A DNA stretch of 64,000 nucleotides from Rhodospirillales bacterium. GTDB taxonomy: Bacteria > Pseudomonadota > Alphaproteobacteria > Rhodospirillales > Defluviicoccaceae. The position numbers were made by a program, and so were the translations under genes. Of the stretch, positions 23,613 through 32,487 are shown piece by piece (position 1 is the stretch's first letter; each line of letters begins with the position of its first letter). The notes beneath the pieces were generated by a model. That model saw nothing but the letters and a program-made list of their open reading frames with translations. It did not search any database and was not told the DNA's origin. Where the stretch lies: NCBI GenBank assembly GCA_007695045.1, contig REEP01000044.1, forward strand, positions 1-64,000, in the 5' to 3' direction.

Positions 23613-23907
23613 CACAGGGCTCCCAAGCGAAGTTTGGCCGTGTTCTTACAACCTGTCGCGCGTTCGTCAATCCGTAACGCCCGGCCACGACGCTCGGGGG
23701 CCGACGGACGGTTGCCGTCGACTGCGATCGACGGGCCGCGTTACGCGCTTGGACGGCCCGGCGGTCCTGCGGCGGTGGTCGGCCCGCATTGAGAGCGGGA
23801 TATGGCCGAACGACGCCGCATCGGTTAACGTTTCCACAAGATCGCCATCCGACACTGACCTCTGCGAGAAGCGGGCTTGGGAACATCGACCGAGGAGAGC
23901 CTTCGCC

Positions 23908-24288
23908 GTGATCCGACGGTTTCGTACAGTTGCCCTTGTGACCGCAGTCGTGGCGATGGCGGCTGTGCTGGTTCACGATACCCGAGTGATCGCCGCCGAT
24001 ACCGCGCAGCCGGTCAACTGTACCCGGCAAACCCTCGGGATCAGCGCCTGCTTCGGCCCGAAACTGTGCCTGTGCATCTATGATCGGGGAGGCGTCGGCA
24101 GCGGCGTCCCGGCCGGTTTCCGCTGGGACTGTGGCGTTCTCCGCCCGCGCTGCGACCCTTCAGGCCCGCCGGCGACGCTGGACCCCTTCCGCGGCCCCTT
24201 CCCGCACGCGGTCGGGATCGATCGCTCCGACCGCCGCATCACGGTCGACCAGGAGACGCAAATCATCGTACCCGGCGAGCACGACTAG
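23908..24288 (+). CDS. Small secreted Cys-rich protein, unknown
   Basis: A 126-residue protein from a GTG at 23908, chosen because GAGGAGAG sits just upstream and a typical Sec signal peptide follows (two Arg, a hydrophobic stretch to residue 22, then a likely cut after about residue 30). The mature part has six cysteines at 38, 48, 54, 56, 75 and 82, all within 45 residues, which suggests three disulphides in the periplasm or outside the cell. The rest is Pro- and Asp-rich with no motif I recognise. It lies alone between glgM, on the other strand, and the membrane glycosyltransferase-like gene. I do not recognise the family. Confidence 0.65.
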   Translation: MIRRFRTVALVTAVVAMAAVLVHDTRVIAADTAQPVNCTRQTLGISACFGPKLCLCIYDRGGVGSGVPAGFRWDCGVLRPRCDPSGPPATLDPFRGPFPHAVGIDRSDRRITVDQETQIIVPGEHD

Positions 24289-24401
24289 CATTGGTCTGAC
24301 CGCTTGACCTAAACACTTGCGGTGCGCCCTGACCATGTAAAAGATTTACTCCGAAACAAACCACCGATCCCGACCGGCGCAACTATACAGTGCATTTTAT
24401 C

Positions 24402-26105
24402 ATGTTTTTCAATAAGAAGAATGTTCATAAAGAGGCCTGCAATCGAATCCGGGGAGACTTTCCTGAGGGCAAGACACCAATTTCATTAACCATTCTATTC
24501 GCAGCTCTCACCTTGCTTGTCGGTGCATCGACTGTTGCGATGTTTCTGACTGGCAGCCTCCATCATGATGAGCAGACGTATATAGCGGCGAGCGTTATTT
24601 TTGACCAATACAGAATATATACCGAATTTACGTACAATCACTTACCGAACTTACCCATTCTATATAATTTCATCTACAAACTTACAGGAACCGATCAATA
24701 CTTTTTAACGGGCCGAATTATTCAAATTATTTTCGGAACATTATCAGTTTTTACAATTTGGCTGATTGCACAAAAGTATGCCAATAGTAGTTGTGTCGGC
24801 TGGCTGTCCGCAATATTATTCCTAACCAGCCCAACAATTATTTTTCTATCGACATATGTAAATAGCACACAAATCATTCCTATTGGCGTTTGCCTTCTTG
24901 GTGTTTATTTTTTACTATTCGCGAATGAAGCTCATCGTTGGCGTCCGGCTTTATACTTTGTTTCAGGGTCTCTTATTTCCTTAGCCGCAGGTTTTCGCGT
25001 CAGCTATATTTTCATTGTGATTGCCACATCACTCATTGTGATGATTCTTGCTTTTCGACGTCCGCTCGCAAACAACCTGATGAACATATTGTTACCTTTT
25101 GCCGCTGGCGGGCTGATCGCCGGCTTCCCGACCCTTTTTTACGTCGTTCGCGATTTTGAGTCATTCATGTTCAACAACTTATACTATTTCGAATCACAGA
25201 TTGAATTCAGAAGATCTGCCGAAGGGTCGGTTGGCGTCTATGCCATGACGCTCAAAGAAAAACTTGCATATGCTCAAAGAATTTGGGCCCAAGGACCGAA
25301 CGTCATTATCATGGTGTGTACCTCGGCAGCCGTGATCGCTGCGGCAATGACGCCCGGATTTCGCGATAGACAGGTCCAATTGCGTCGCCCGGCATTCGGA
25401 CTCGCGATCCTCGCCTTCATAGGAGCGACCGTGATGTCATTCCAGGTCACGCCGATGTGGCCACAGTATCTTATTCCGCAGATGGTGATGGCAATCGTCC
25501 TGGGGGCTGCCGCGTTCGGTACGCTTGATGCCTCGGCTCGTCGATATGCGACATCGACGCTTGTTGCGACAGCCCTGGTCGCCGTGCTCACGATGCCCAC
25601 CGCGCGTCTGACGGTACATCTCCCCAAGATGTTCGATCGTGATCAATGGACCGGGGTTGCCGTGCATCGCGGTGCGGCGGAACTGCGCCGACAGATGCGG
25701 ATAGCCGGGTTCGATGACCCGGCAACGCGGATCGCAACCCTGGCGCCAATCCTGCCCCTCGAGGCGGGCTTCTCCATCTTCAACGAACTCGCATCGGGCC
25801 CGTTCTTCTATCGCTCGGGCAATTTCATGACGGCGGAGCAGCGCGCGCAATTCAATGTCGTATCCATGGACACCATCGAGGATTTCCTGACCGAACACCG
25901 TCCTGCTGCCGTTCTGGTCGGCGCATACGAGCCCACGCGCCCGGAATACTTCACTGAAGTTCCCCTGATCCGGTTTGCCGAAGAGGCCGGCTACCGCCGT
26001 GTCGACCTTGGTCCGTTCCCGGGCGGCAACATCCTGTACCTGCGGCCCGCCGCGGCCATCGATGCCCACGGCCAAACCGACGTCGACCGGTCCCCGGGGG
26101 CTTGA
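24402..26105 (+). CDS. GT39/PMT-like polytopic membrane glycosyltransferase, chimeric base composition
   Basis: A 567-residue membrane protein with about 10-12 hydrophobic helices up to residue 405, then a soluble C-terminal domain. The short loop after the first helix holds HHDEQTY, resembling the acidic DE motif of lipid-phosphosugar-dependent GT-C enzymes such as ArnT and the mannosyltransferases, so transfer of a sugar from a polyprenyl carrier at the outer face of the inner membrane is likely; donor and acceptor are unknown. The first 900 or so bases are A+T-rich (21 G+C of 60 at 24601-24660) and the rest typical (39 of 60 at 25741-25800), yet the frame is unbroken. The start is uncertain: ATG 24402 or GTG 24390, neither with a good ribosome site. 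Confidence 0.75.
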   Translation: MFFNKKNVHKEACNRIRGDFPEGKTPISLTILFAALTLLVGASTVAMFLTGSLHHDEQTYIAASVIFDQYRIYTEFTYNHLPNLPILYNFIYKLTGTDQYFLTGRIIQIIFGTLSVFTIWLIAQKYANSSCVGWLSAILFLTSPTIIFLSTYVNSTQIIPIGVCLLGVYFLLFANEAHRWRPALYFVSGSLISLAAGFRVSYIFIVIATSLIVMILAFRRPLANNLMNILLPFAAGGLIAGFPTLFYVVRDFESFMFNNLYYFESQIEFRRSAEGSVGVYAMTLKEKLAYAQRIWAQGPNVIIMVCTSAAVIAAAMTPGFRDRQVQLRRPAFGLAILAFIGATVMSFQVTPMWPQYLIPQMVMAIVLGAAAFGTLDASARRYATSTLVATALVAVLTMPTARLTVHLPKMFDRDQWTGVAVHRGAAELRRQMRIAGFDDPATRIATLAPILPLEAGFSIFNELASGPFFYRSGNFMTAEQRAQFNVVSMDTIEDFLTEHRPAAVLVGAYEPTRPEYFTEVPLIRFAEEAGYRRVDLGPFPGGNILYLRPAAAIDAHGQTDVDRSPGA

Positions 26106-26136
26106 TTTCGGCCCGGCGAATGGCTGAACTGTTGGA

Positions 26137-26814
26137 ATGTGCGGACGCTACGATCTTTATGAGACGCCGCGCGACGTCGCGGCTTGGTTTCGCGCCGCCG
26201 ACTCCGTGCCCGATTTCCCGCCTCGCTACAACATCGCGCCGAGCCAGGATGCGCCGGTGCTCCGGCTCGACCCCGACGGCGACCGGGAACTGGCGATGCT
26301 GCGCTGGGGCTTGGTCCCGTTCTGGGCAGAGGACGTCAAGATCGGCTATCGCACCATCAACGCCCGGGCCGAAACGGTGCACCGGAAGCCGGCATTCCGT
26401 TCCGCGTTTCGCCGTCGTCGCTGCCTCGTCCCTGCAACCGGATACTATGAGTGGCAGACCACCCACGCCGGCAAACAGCCCTGGCGGTTCGTCTCCGCCG
26501 AAGGCCCCCTGTTCGCCTTTGCCGGGTTGTGGGAGCGGTGGGAAAAAACAGATGAGGCGGTCGAGAGTTTCACCATCATCGTCACGGATGCGAACGACCG
26601 TGCCCGTCCGATCCACGACCGCATGCCGGTGATCCTCGAGCCCGCCGACCATGACATCTGGCTGGGCAGTGACGATGTCGACACCCTGCGCAGCCTGCTC
26701 CGTCCCCTCCCGGCGGATCGGATGACATGCTATCCGGTGTCCACGCGCGTCGGCGATCCGCGCAATGACGACGCCGGCCTGATCGAGCCTGTCAATGCCA
26801 AAGGTCAAAGCTGA
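26137..26814 (+). CDS. SOS response-associated peptidase, HMCES/YedK family
   Basis: A 225-residue protein of the HMCES/YedK (SRAP) family, which forms a covalent thiazolidine link with abasic sites in single-stranded DNA and so shields them. All marks are visible: Cys2 directly after the initiator Met (MCGRYDLYET), RYNIAPSQ, INARAETV, the glutamate in GYYEW and the His in PIHDRMPVIL. It starts 31 nt after the preceding gene on the same strand. The true catalytic role needs Cys2 exposed, which confirms the chosen start. No LexA box could be recognised upstream. Confidence 0.94.
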   Translation: MCGRYDLYETPRDVAAWFRAADSVPDFPPRYNIAPSQDAPVLRLDPDGDRELAMLRWGLVPFWAEDVKIGYRTINARAETVHRKPAFRSAFRRRRCLVPATGYYEWQTTHAGKQPWRFVSAEGPLFAFAGLWERWEKTDEAVESFTIIVTDANDRARPIHDRMPVILEPADHDIWLGSDDVDTLRSLLRPLPADRMTCYPVSTRVGDPRNDDAGLIEPVNAKGQS

Positions 26815-26838
26815 CAAACCGACCCCTCGGCGCCGGCT

Positions 26839-26914
26839 TGGCGACCCCAACGGGACTCGAACCCGTGTTTTCACCTTGAAAGGGTGACGTCCTAGGCCTC
26901 TAGACGATGGGGTC
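26839..26914 (-). tRNA. tRNA-Glu (anticodon TTC)
   Basis: Reading leftward, the 76-nt sequence folds as a full cloverleaf. The acceptor stem GACCCCA pairs with TGGGGTC and is followed by discriminator G and an encoded CCA (26839-26841). The anticodon stem TCACC/GGTGA encloses the loop CTTTCAA with anticodon TTC, and the T arm ACGGGTTCGAGTCCCGT is canonical. It decodes GAA and GAG. In an alphaproteobacterium using the C4 pathway the charged tRNA is needed for translation only, not for haem synthesis. Confidence 0.97.
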
Positions 26915-27218
26915 TGCACTGCGTCAACTAACGGTCGGCGGTGGCAAAATCAACCCTCCTGCCGCACCCTGCGTGGTCGGCGCCGGCCGTACCGGACCGG
27001 CAGCAAACGGGCCGTCGCGGCGCCATGCCATTGCTGCTTGGATCGTGCCGTAACACACCCAAATCTCTAGCCTGAGACCAACCGTGAGGCTACAGTCGTG
27101 TGACTGGTGAGAGGGGACGCGAGCGGTTGTCGTGCCGCATCGCCAACAGGCAACAGGGCCGGTCATGCCCTATGTTAGGTAAGGGTGTCCGACGAAGACC
27201 CGAAAGATAAGGACCCTG
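26915..27218. other. Intergenic region between tRNA-Glu and hemA
   Basis: A 304-bp gap holding the tRNA-Glu promoter (leftward) and the hemA promoter (rightward). AAGGA sits just before the hemA ATG. I see no convincing gene, hairpin or known operator such as an Irr or FNR box in it. Confidence 0.5.
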
Positions 27219-28430
27219 ATGAACTACGAGAGCTTTTTTGCCGAGCGCATCGGCGCACTCAAGCGCGAGGGCCGCTACCGCATCTTTGCCGACCTTGAAC
27301 GCCAGGCCGGCCGCTTCCCAAAGGCGGTGAACCACGGCCCCCTGGGACCGCGCGAGATCACGGTTTGGTGTTCCAACGATTACCTGGGCATGGGTCAGCA
27401 TCCGGCGGTGCTGGCGGCGATGCACTGCGCCATTGATGAATGCGGCGCCGGAGCCGGCGGTACCCGTAACATCTCCGGCACCAATCACTACCATGTGCTG
27501 CTGGAACGGGAGCTGTCCGAGTTGCACGGCACCGAGGCGGCACTGCTGTTCGGCTCCGGATGGATCGCCAATATGACGGCGCTCAACACCATTTGCCGGC
27601 AAATACCGGACATCCTGGTGCTCTCGGACTCCGAGAACCACAATTCGATGATCGAGGGGATCATCCACTCCCGGGCGGAGAAACGGGTGTTCCGCCACAA
27701 CGACGTGAACCACCTCGAGCAGATCCTGGCGGCTGAGCCGCTTGCGCGCCCCAAGCTGATCGCATTTGAATCCGTTTATTCCATGGGTGGCGACATTGCC
27801 CCGATCGAAGCCTTCTGCGACATTGCCGACCGCTACAACGCCATGACCTTCCTGGACGAGGTGCACGCCGTGGGCCTCTATGGAGAACGTGGCGGCGGCG
27901 TCGCCGAACGGGACGGCGTCATGCACCGCCTCACCGTGATCCAGGGCACGCTGGCCAAGGCCTTCGGCGTGGTCGGCGGCTACATCGCCGGCTCGGCGGC
28001 GATGTGCGATTTCGTGCGGTCCTATGGCACCGGCTTCATCTTCTCCTCGGCGATGCCGCCGGCGGTGGCCGCGGGGGCCCTTGCCAGCGTGCGCTACCTC
28101 AAAGGCCACCACGAGGTACGGGTCCGCCATCAGGAACGGGCGGCCACGCTGAAGCGGCGCTTCGCCGATGCCGGCTTGCCGGTGCTGCCGTCGCAGTCCC
28201 ACATTGTGCCGGTGCTGGTGGGCGACCCGGTGCTGTGCAAGCAGGCCAGTGATCTGCTGATGCGCGACCACGCCATTTATGTTCAGCCGATCAACTACCC
28301 CACCGTGGCACGCGGGTCCGAACGCCTCCGGTTCACACCGACCCCGCTGCACGACGACGACGCCATGGACCGTCTGCTGATCGCCATGCAGGACGTCTGG
28401 CAGCAGCTGCGTCTCAAGCTCGCTGCCTGA
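27219..28430 (+). CDS. hemA: 5-aminolevulinate synthase
   Basis: PLP enzyme that condenses glycine with succinyl-CoA to 5-aminolevulinate, the first committed step of haem synthesis in alphaproteobacteria (C4 pathway). The 403-residue product matches family length. Seen: WCSNDYLGMGQHP, the glycine-rich GAGAGGTRNISGTNHYH, DEVHAVGLYG with the PLP-binding Asp, and GTLAKAFGVVGGY with the Schiff-base Lys at residue 247. The later haem genes hemE-hemH-hemJ lie 24 kb away near the putative origin, so it is not in an operon with them. Confidence 0.97.
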   Translation: MNYESFFAERIGALKREGRYRIFADLERQAGRFPKAVNHGPLGPREITVWCSNDYLGMGQHPAVLAAMHCAIDECGAGAGGTRNISGTNHYHVLLERELSELHGTEAALLFGSGWIANMTALNTICRQIPDILVLSDSENHNSMIEGIIHSRAEKRVFRHNDVNHLEQILAAEPLARPKLIAFESVYSMGGDIAPIEAFCDIADRYNAMTFLDEVHAVGLYGERGGGVAERDGVMHRLTVIQGTLAKAFGVVGGYIAGSAAMCDFVRSYGTGFIFSSAMPPAVAAGALASVRYLKGHHEVRVRHQERAATLKRRFADAGLPVLPSQSHIVPVLVGDPVLCKQASDLLMRDHAIYVQPINYPTVARGSERLRFTPTPLHDDDAMDRLLIAMQDVWQQLRLKLAA

Positions 28431-28488
28431 GGCTGTCGGACAAATCCGGCCGGGCGCAACCCACGCGCGCCGATGGCTCCGCTGCCCA

Positions 28489-29487
28489 TCAGAGCGTTCC
28501 GCGCGGCGGTGCCGGTTCGCCGGCGCCGGCACTTGGCGCATTAAGGTTTGCTGGGGGCGCATCCCCCGGTGCATCGAGATTTCCGCCGATGGCGTCCGGG
28601 CGGACCGGCGGCAGGTGCAGCAACAGTGCCCCCGCCACGTACACGGACGAAAATGTGCCGATGACGATGCCGAAGACCATCGTTAACGAAAACGTCGTGA
28701 GTGCCGGCCCACCCATGAGCGCCAGCGGCAGCAAGGCGGCCAAGGTCATCCCACTGGTCAGGACCGTGCGTTTGAGCGTGGCATTGACGCTGACGTTGAC
28801 AACGTCAGCCATCGGCATCCGCTTGTAGCGGCGCAGTGTCTCGCGGATGCGGTCGAACACGACGATGGTGTCGTTGATGGAATAGCCGGCAAGCGTGAGC
28901 AGCGCCGCCACCGCCGTCAGGTCGAAATCGAGGCGCAGGATCGATAGCAGCCCCACAGTGGCCAACACGTCGTGGAAGGTGGCCATGAGGGCGGCCACGC
29001 CGAACTGCCATTCGAAGCGAAGCACGACGTACACCGTGATCGACATGACGGCAGCCAGGGTGGCAGTGATACCGGCGATAAAGAACTCTCGCCCGACGCT
29101 GGGCCCGACCACATCGACACGGCGCACCTCGAATCCTGTACCCAAGGCCTGACGAACCTGGGCAACCGTGGCGCTATAGGCGCTCTCGCCACCCTTGGGG
29201 CGTTCAATCCGGATCAGGACGTCGCCCGCGGCATCCAGGTCCTGGATCGCGACCTCACCGAGGTCGAGCGGCGCGATCCGGCTCCGAACCGTGGCGACGT
29301 CCACCGGCGGCACGCTCCGAACCTCCATCAGCACCCCGCCATCGAAATCGATGCCAAGATTGAGGCCCTGCAGCCCCAGGGAAAGCGCGCCGACGGCCAG
29401 GACCAACAGTGAGAGGCCATAGGCAATGAGCCGCTTGCCGACGAAATCGACTGACGGGGTATCCGAAAACAGGTGGCGCGTACGCAT
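28489..29487 (-). CDS. secF: Protein translocase subunit SecF, without adjacent secD
   Basis: Inner-membrane subunit of the SecDF complex, which uses the proton gradient to help pull proteins across after SecYEG. The 332-residue product has a first helix after residue 15, the periplasmic domain with LGIDFDGGVLMEV, and the C-terminal helices with AGYSINDTIVVFDRIRETLR, the hallmark of SecF. The C-terminus is extended by a Pro/Ala/Gly-rich tail. Upstream are 159 bp without a gene and then an unrelated enzyme, so the usual secD-secF linkage is absent. Confidence 0.94.
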   Translation of the reverse strand: MRTRHLFSDTPSVDFVGKRLIAYGLSLLVLAVGALSLGLQGLNLGIDFDGGVLMEVRSVPPVDVATVRSRIAPLDLGEVAIQDLDAAGDVLIRIERPKGGESAYSATVAQVRQALGTGFEVRRVDVVGPSVGREFFIAGITATLAAVMSITVYVVLRFEWQFGVAALMATFHDVLATVGLLSILRLDFDLTAVAALLTLAGYSINDTIVVFDRIRETLRRYKRMPMADVVNVSVNATLKRTVLTSGMTLAALLPLALMGGPALTTFSLTMVFGIVIGTFSSVYVAGALLLHLPPVRPDAIGGNLDAPGDAPPANLNAPSAGAGEPAPPRGTL

Positions 29488-29646
29488 TTCACACGGATCC
29501 GGCCGGAGAAAGGCTGGAGCCGGTCGGCTCTCACGGCAGGCGCGGCCGGTGATCGGATATCGGCGAAGCCCCGGCCGGATGCAAGGCCCCGCAACCGGGT
29601 CGGACCTGCCACGCCTGTACGTGCAAGGGCGCCAGAGCGGTGGGCG

Positions 29647-30918
29647 TCACTGCTTCAGGCTGGTCTCGATCCACACCTCCGAATGCAGTGTCCGGTGGAC
29701 CGGGCAGCGATCGGCAATTTCCAACAGGCGGGCGCGGGTGGCCTCGTCGAGGTCGCCCTGGAGCGTGATCTCCCGGTGGATGTGGTCCACCTTGCCGTCC
29801 CGGGTCTCGCAGTCGGCGCAGTCGCTCGCATGAATTTTCTGGTGAGTCAGGGTTACCGCCACCCGTTCCAGCGGGAGGCTTTTATGCTCGGCATACATCC
29901 GGATGGTCATGGTGGTGCAGGCCCCAAGCCCCGCCACCAGAAGGTCATAGGGCGACGGTCCCGTGTCGGTACCGCCGAACGCCGCCGGCTCGTCGGCGAA
30001 CAGGCGATGGTGGTCGCCCACGATAATCATCTGCTGGAACCGCCCCTGGCCCGTCTCCGCTACCGTCACCGGTAGCGGCCCCCCGGACTTGGCCGCCGCT
30101 CCGGCCTTGGGCGACATCTGAGCCGTGGTCTCGGGGATCGGCTCCACGGCGCCCACGTAGCGCCCGGCCCACGCGGCGATCACGTTGGCAACGTAAATCG
30201 CATCCTCCCGCCGGGCCAGCAAATGGTCGGCGTCATCCAGGGAAACGAAGCTCTTGGGATGTTTGGCCGCAATGAAGATGCGGCTCGCGTTATCGATGCT
30301 GACGATCTTGTCGTTGGGTGCGTGAAACACCAGCAAGGCCCGCCCGAGGCCGCCGATCGCCGTTTCCAGCCGGTGGCTCGCAATGTCATCGAGGAACGTC
30401 TTGCGGATGCGAAACGGCCGCCCGGCCAGCCGCACCTCGGCCTCGCCGGTGCTCTGGATCACCTCCAGGGACCCGGAGAACAGGTGTTGCACGTGGCCGG
30501 GGTCCGCCGGTGCCGCGATCGTCGCCACGGCCACCGCCTCCGGGATGCGCTCGGCCGCCGCCAATACCGCCGCCCCACCGAGGCTATGGCCGATCAGAAT
30601 CTTGGGGGCCTCTATGGTCTCTCGCATCCAGTCCGCGGCTGCCACGAGGTCGCCCAGGTTGGACGAGAAGTTGGTGTTGGCAAACTCCCCCTCGCTCGCG
30701 CCAAGGCCGGTGAAATCGAACCGGAGAACCGCGATGCCGTGGCGGGTCAGCCCCGCCGCGATCCGGGAAGCGGCGAAGATGTCCTTGCCGCAGGTGAAGC
30801 AGTGAGCGAACAGGGCGCATGCGATCGGCGGCCCCTGCGGCCGGTCGAGGCGAGCGGCGAGCTGGCTTGTCCCGTCGGCGCCGGTAAATGTGATCCGATT
30901 GCGTGTTGCGTCGTCCAT
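29647..30918 (-). CDS. Alpha/beta-hydrolase fused to OsmC-type peroxide-reactive domain
   Basis: A 423-residue two-domain protein. Residues 1-255 form an alpha/beta hydrolase with nucleophile elbow GHSLGGAA near residue 110, DFTGLGASEGEF, and a His in DADHLL near 226. Residues about 285-420 form an OsmC/Ohr-like domain with GPSPYDLLVAGLGACTTMTIRMYAEHK, holding the first OsmC cysteine, and a second Cys in RCPVHRTL near 408. OsmC domains reduce organic hydroperoxides with two cysteines; the hydrolase may free the peroxide or a thioester, but no substrate is known. AGGGAG precedes the ATG. This fusion recurs in proteobacteria. It is divergent from egtB. Confidence 0.92.
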   Translation of the reverse strand: MDDATRNRITFTGADGTSQLAARLDRPQGPPIACALFAHCFTCGKDIFAASRIAAGLTRHGIAVLRFDFTGLGASEGEFANTNFSSNLGDLVAAADWMRETIEAPKILIGHSLGGAAVLAAAERIPEAVAVATIAAPADPGHVQHLFSGSLEVIQSTGEAEVRLAGRPFRIRKTFLDDIASHRLETAIGGLGRALLVFHAPNDKIVSIDNASRIFIAAKHPKSFVSLDDADHLLARREDAIYVANVIAAWAGRYVGAVEPIPETTAQMSPKAGAAAKSGGPLPVTVAETGQGRFQQMIIVGDHHRLFADEPAAFGGTDTGPSPYDLLVAGLGACTTMTIRMYAEHKSLPLERVAVTLTHQKIHASDCADCETRDGKVDHIHREITLQGDLDEATRARLLEIADRCPVHRTLHSEVWIETSLKQ

Positions 30919-31182
30919 GCCGTTCGCTCCCTGCCGATTGCGTCCCGTGCCGCGATGATGATGGCCGGTGCCATCCGGATCAAGCGCGCCACCGCCAGAG
31001 CAACATTCTGATCCGCCGCAAACCGTGAGCCCGTACCGTCGGGACGAGGGGTTGATCCAGATTCACGGCAGACTATGGTGCGGCCCGGGAACGGTTGCAG
31101 CTTAAGGGGTGTTGATCGCCCTTGGGGGGGACCCCATTCCATCCCACCGCATCCGTTGGCCGCTGAGCCAGAGGAGAATGCG

Positions 31183-32484
31183 ATGACCAGGCTCGCCACC
31201 AGGCCACAACAACAGCCGACAACCGATCGCACCGAGCTCGCCGATCGCTTCAGCGCGACACGGCGGCAAACCGAGGTCCTGGCCGCAGCGCTGGCGCCTG
31301 AGGACCAAGTGGTCCAGTCCATGCCGGACTGCAGCCCGGCCAAGTGGCATCTGGCCCACGTTAGCTGGTTCTTCGAGACCTTCCTGCTAGGCCCTCACCT
31401 GCCCGGCTATACCTCCTACCATCCTGCCTTCGCCTACCTGTTCAATTCCTATTATGAGGCGGCCGGTTCCCGGCATCCCCGCCCCGAACGCGGCCTGATC
31501 ACCCGGCCCACGGTGGCGGAGGTGGCCGCTTACCGCACGCATGTGACCGAGGCCATGGTGCGGCTGCTGAACGGTGCCGATGAGCGTACCGCGACAGCGG
31601 TCGCGCCGCTGGTGGAACTGGGGATCCACCATGAGCAGCAGCACCAGGAACTGCTGCTGATGGACATCCTGAACCTGTTCTCCTGTAACCCGCTGGAGCC
31701 GGCCTACCAGGCCTTCAAGCCTTACCCGGCGGCCGGTGCCCAAGATCGCGCTTGGTTCGACCATCCAGGCGGCATTTTCGCCATCGGCGACGACGGCACC
31801 GGCTTCGCCTTCGACAACGAAGGACCACGCCACGAAGTACTGCTCCGGCCGTTCCGTCTGGCCTTGCACGCCGTCACCAACGGCCAGTGGCAGGCCTTCA
31901 TCGACGACGGCGGTTACCGCCGCGCCGAGTTCTGGCTCTCCGACGGCTGGGCCACGGTGCAGCAGCAGGGCTGGCAGGCGCCGCTCTACTGGGACCGGTC
32001 GGCGGACGGTTGGACCGCGATGACCCTGGCCGGACGCCGGCGGCTGCACCCGGCTGCGCCCGTCTGCCACGTCAGCTACTACGAGGCCGATGCGTTCGCC
32101 CGATGGGCCGGCAAGCGCCTGCCCTCGGAAGCGGAATGGGAGGTTGCCGCCGACGGCCTCGCCCCGGCCGGCAACACCTTGGGCAGCGGCCTTCTGCGTC
32201 CGGCTCCTGCCGATCCGGATAGCAGCCGAGAAACCGGCCGACCCTCACAGATGTTCGGCGACGTCTGGGAATGGACTGCCAGCGCCTACGCCCCGTATCC
32301 CGGTTTCCGACCCGCTCCCGGCGCGGTCGGGGAATACAATGGCAAGTTCATGTGCAACCAGATGGTACTGCGCGGCGGGGCCTGTGTCACCCCGGACGGC
32401 CACATCCGCGCAACCTACCGCAATTTCTTCTATCCGCATCAACGCTGGGCATTTGCTGGCGTGCGCCTGGCCGAGGACGCTTGA
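31183..32484 (+). CDS. egtB: Ergothioneine biosynthesis sulfoxide synthase EgtB
   Basis: Non-haem iron enzyme that joins hercynine to a thiol donor (gamma-glutamylcysteine or cysteine) with oxygen, giving the sulfoxide intermediate of ergothioneine. The 433-residue product has an N-terminal DinB-type helical domain with the iron-site motif HHEQQHQELL near residue 150 and HLAHVSWFFE near 55, then a C-terminal formylglycine-generating-enzyme fold from about 195 ending VLRGGACVTPDGHIRATYRNFF. The ATG at 31183 has AGAGGAG just before it. egtD follows after 3 nt, so the two are co-transcribed. egtA, egtC and egtE are not in the window. Confidence 0.95.
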   Translation: MTRLATRPQQQPTTDRTELADRFSATRRQTEVLAAALAPEDQVVQSMPDCSPAKWHLAHVSWFFETFLLGPHLPGYTSYHPAFAYLFNSYYEAAGSRHPRPERGLITRPTVAEVAAYRTHVTEAMVRLLNGADERTATAVAPLVELGIHHEQQHQELLLMDILNLFSCNPLEPAYQAFKPYPAAGAQDRAWFDHPGGIFAIGDDGTGFAFDNEGPRHEVLLRPFRLALHAVTNGQWQAFIDDGGYRRAEFWLSDGWATVQQQGWQAPLYWDRSADGWTAMTLAGRRRLHPAAPVCHVSYYEADAFARWAGKRLPSEAEWEVAADGLAPAGNTLGSGLLRPAPADPDSSRETGRPSQMFGDVWEWTASAYAPYPGFRPAPGAVGEYNGKFMCNQMVLRGGACVTPDGHIRATYRNFFYPHQRWAFAGVRLAEDA

Positions 32485-32487
32485 GCC

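Noticed and set aside
26915-26990. TTGATT-like element as the tRNA-Glu promoter
   Set aside because: No acceptable -10 could be placed at a normal distance.
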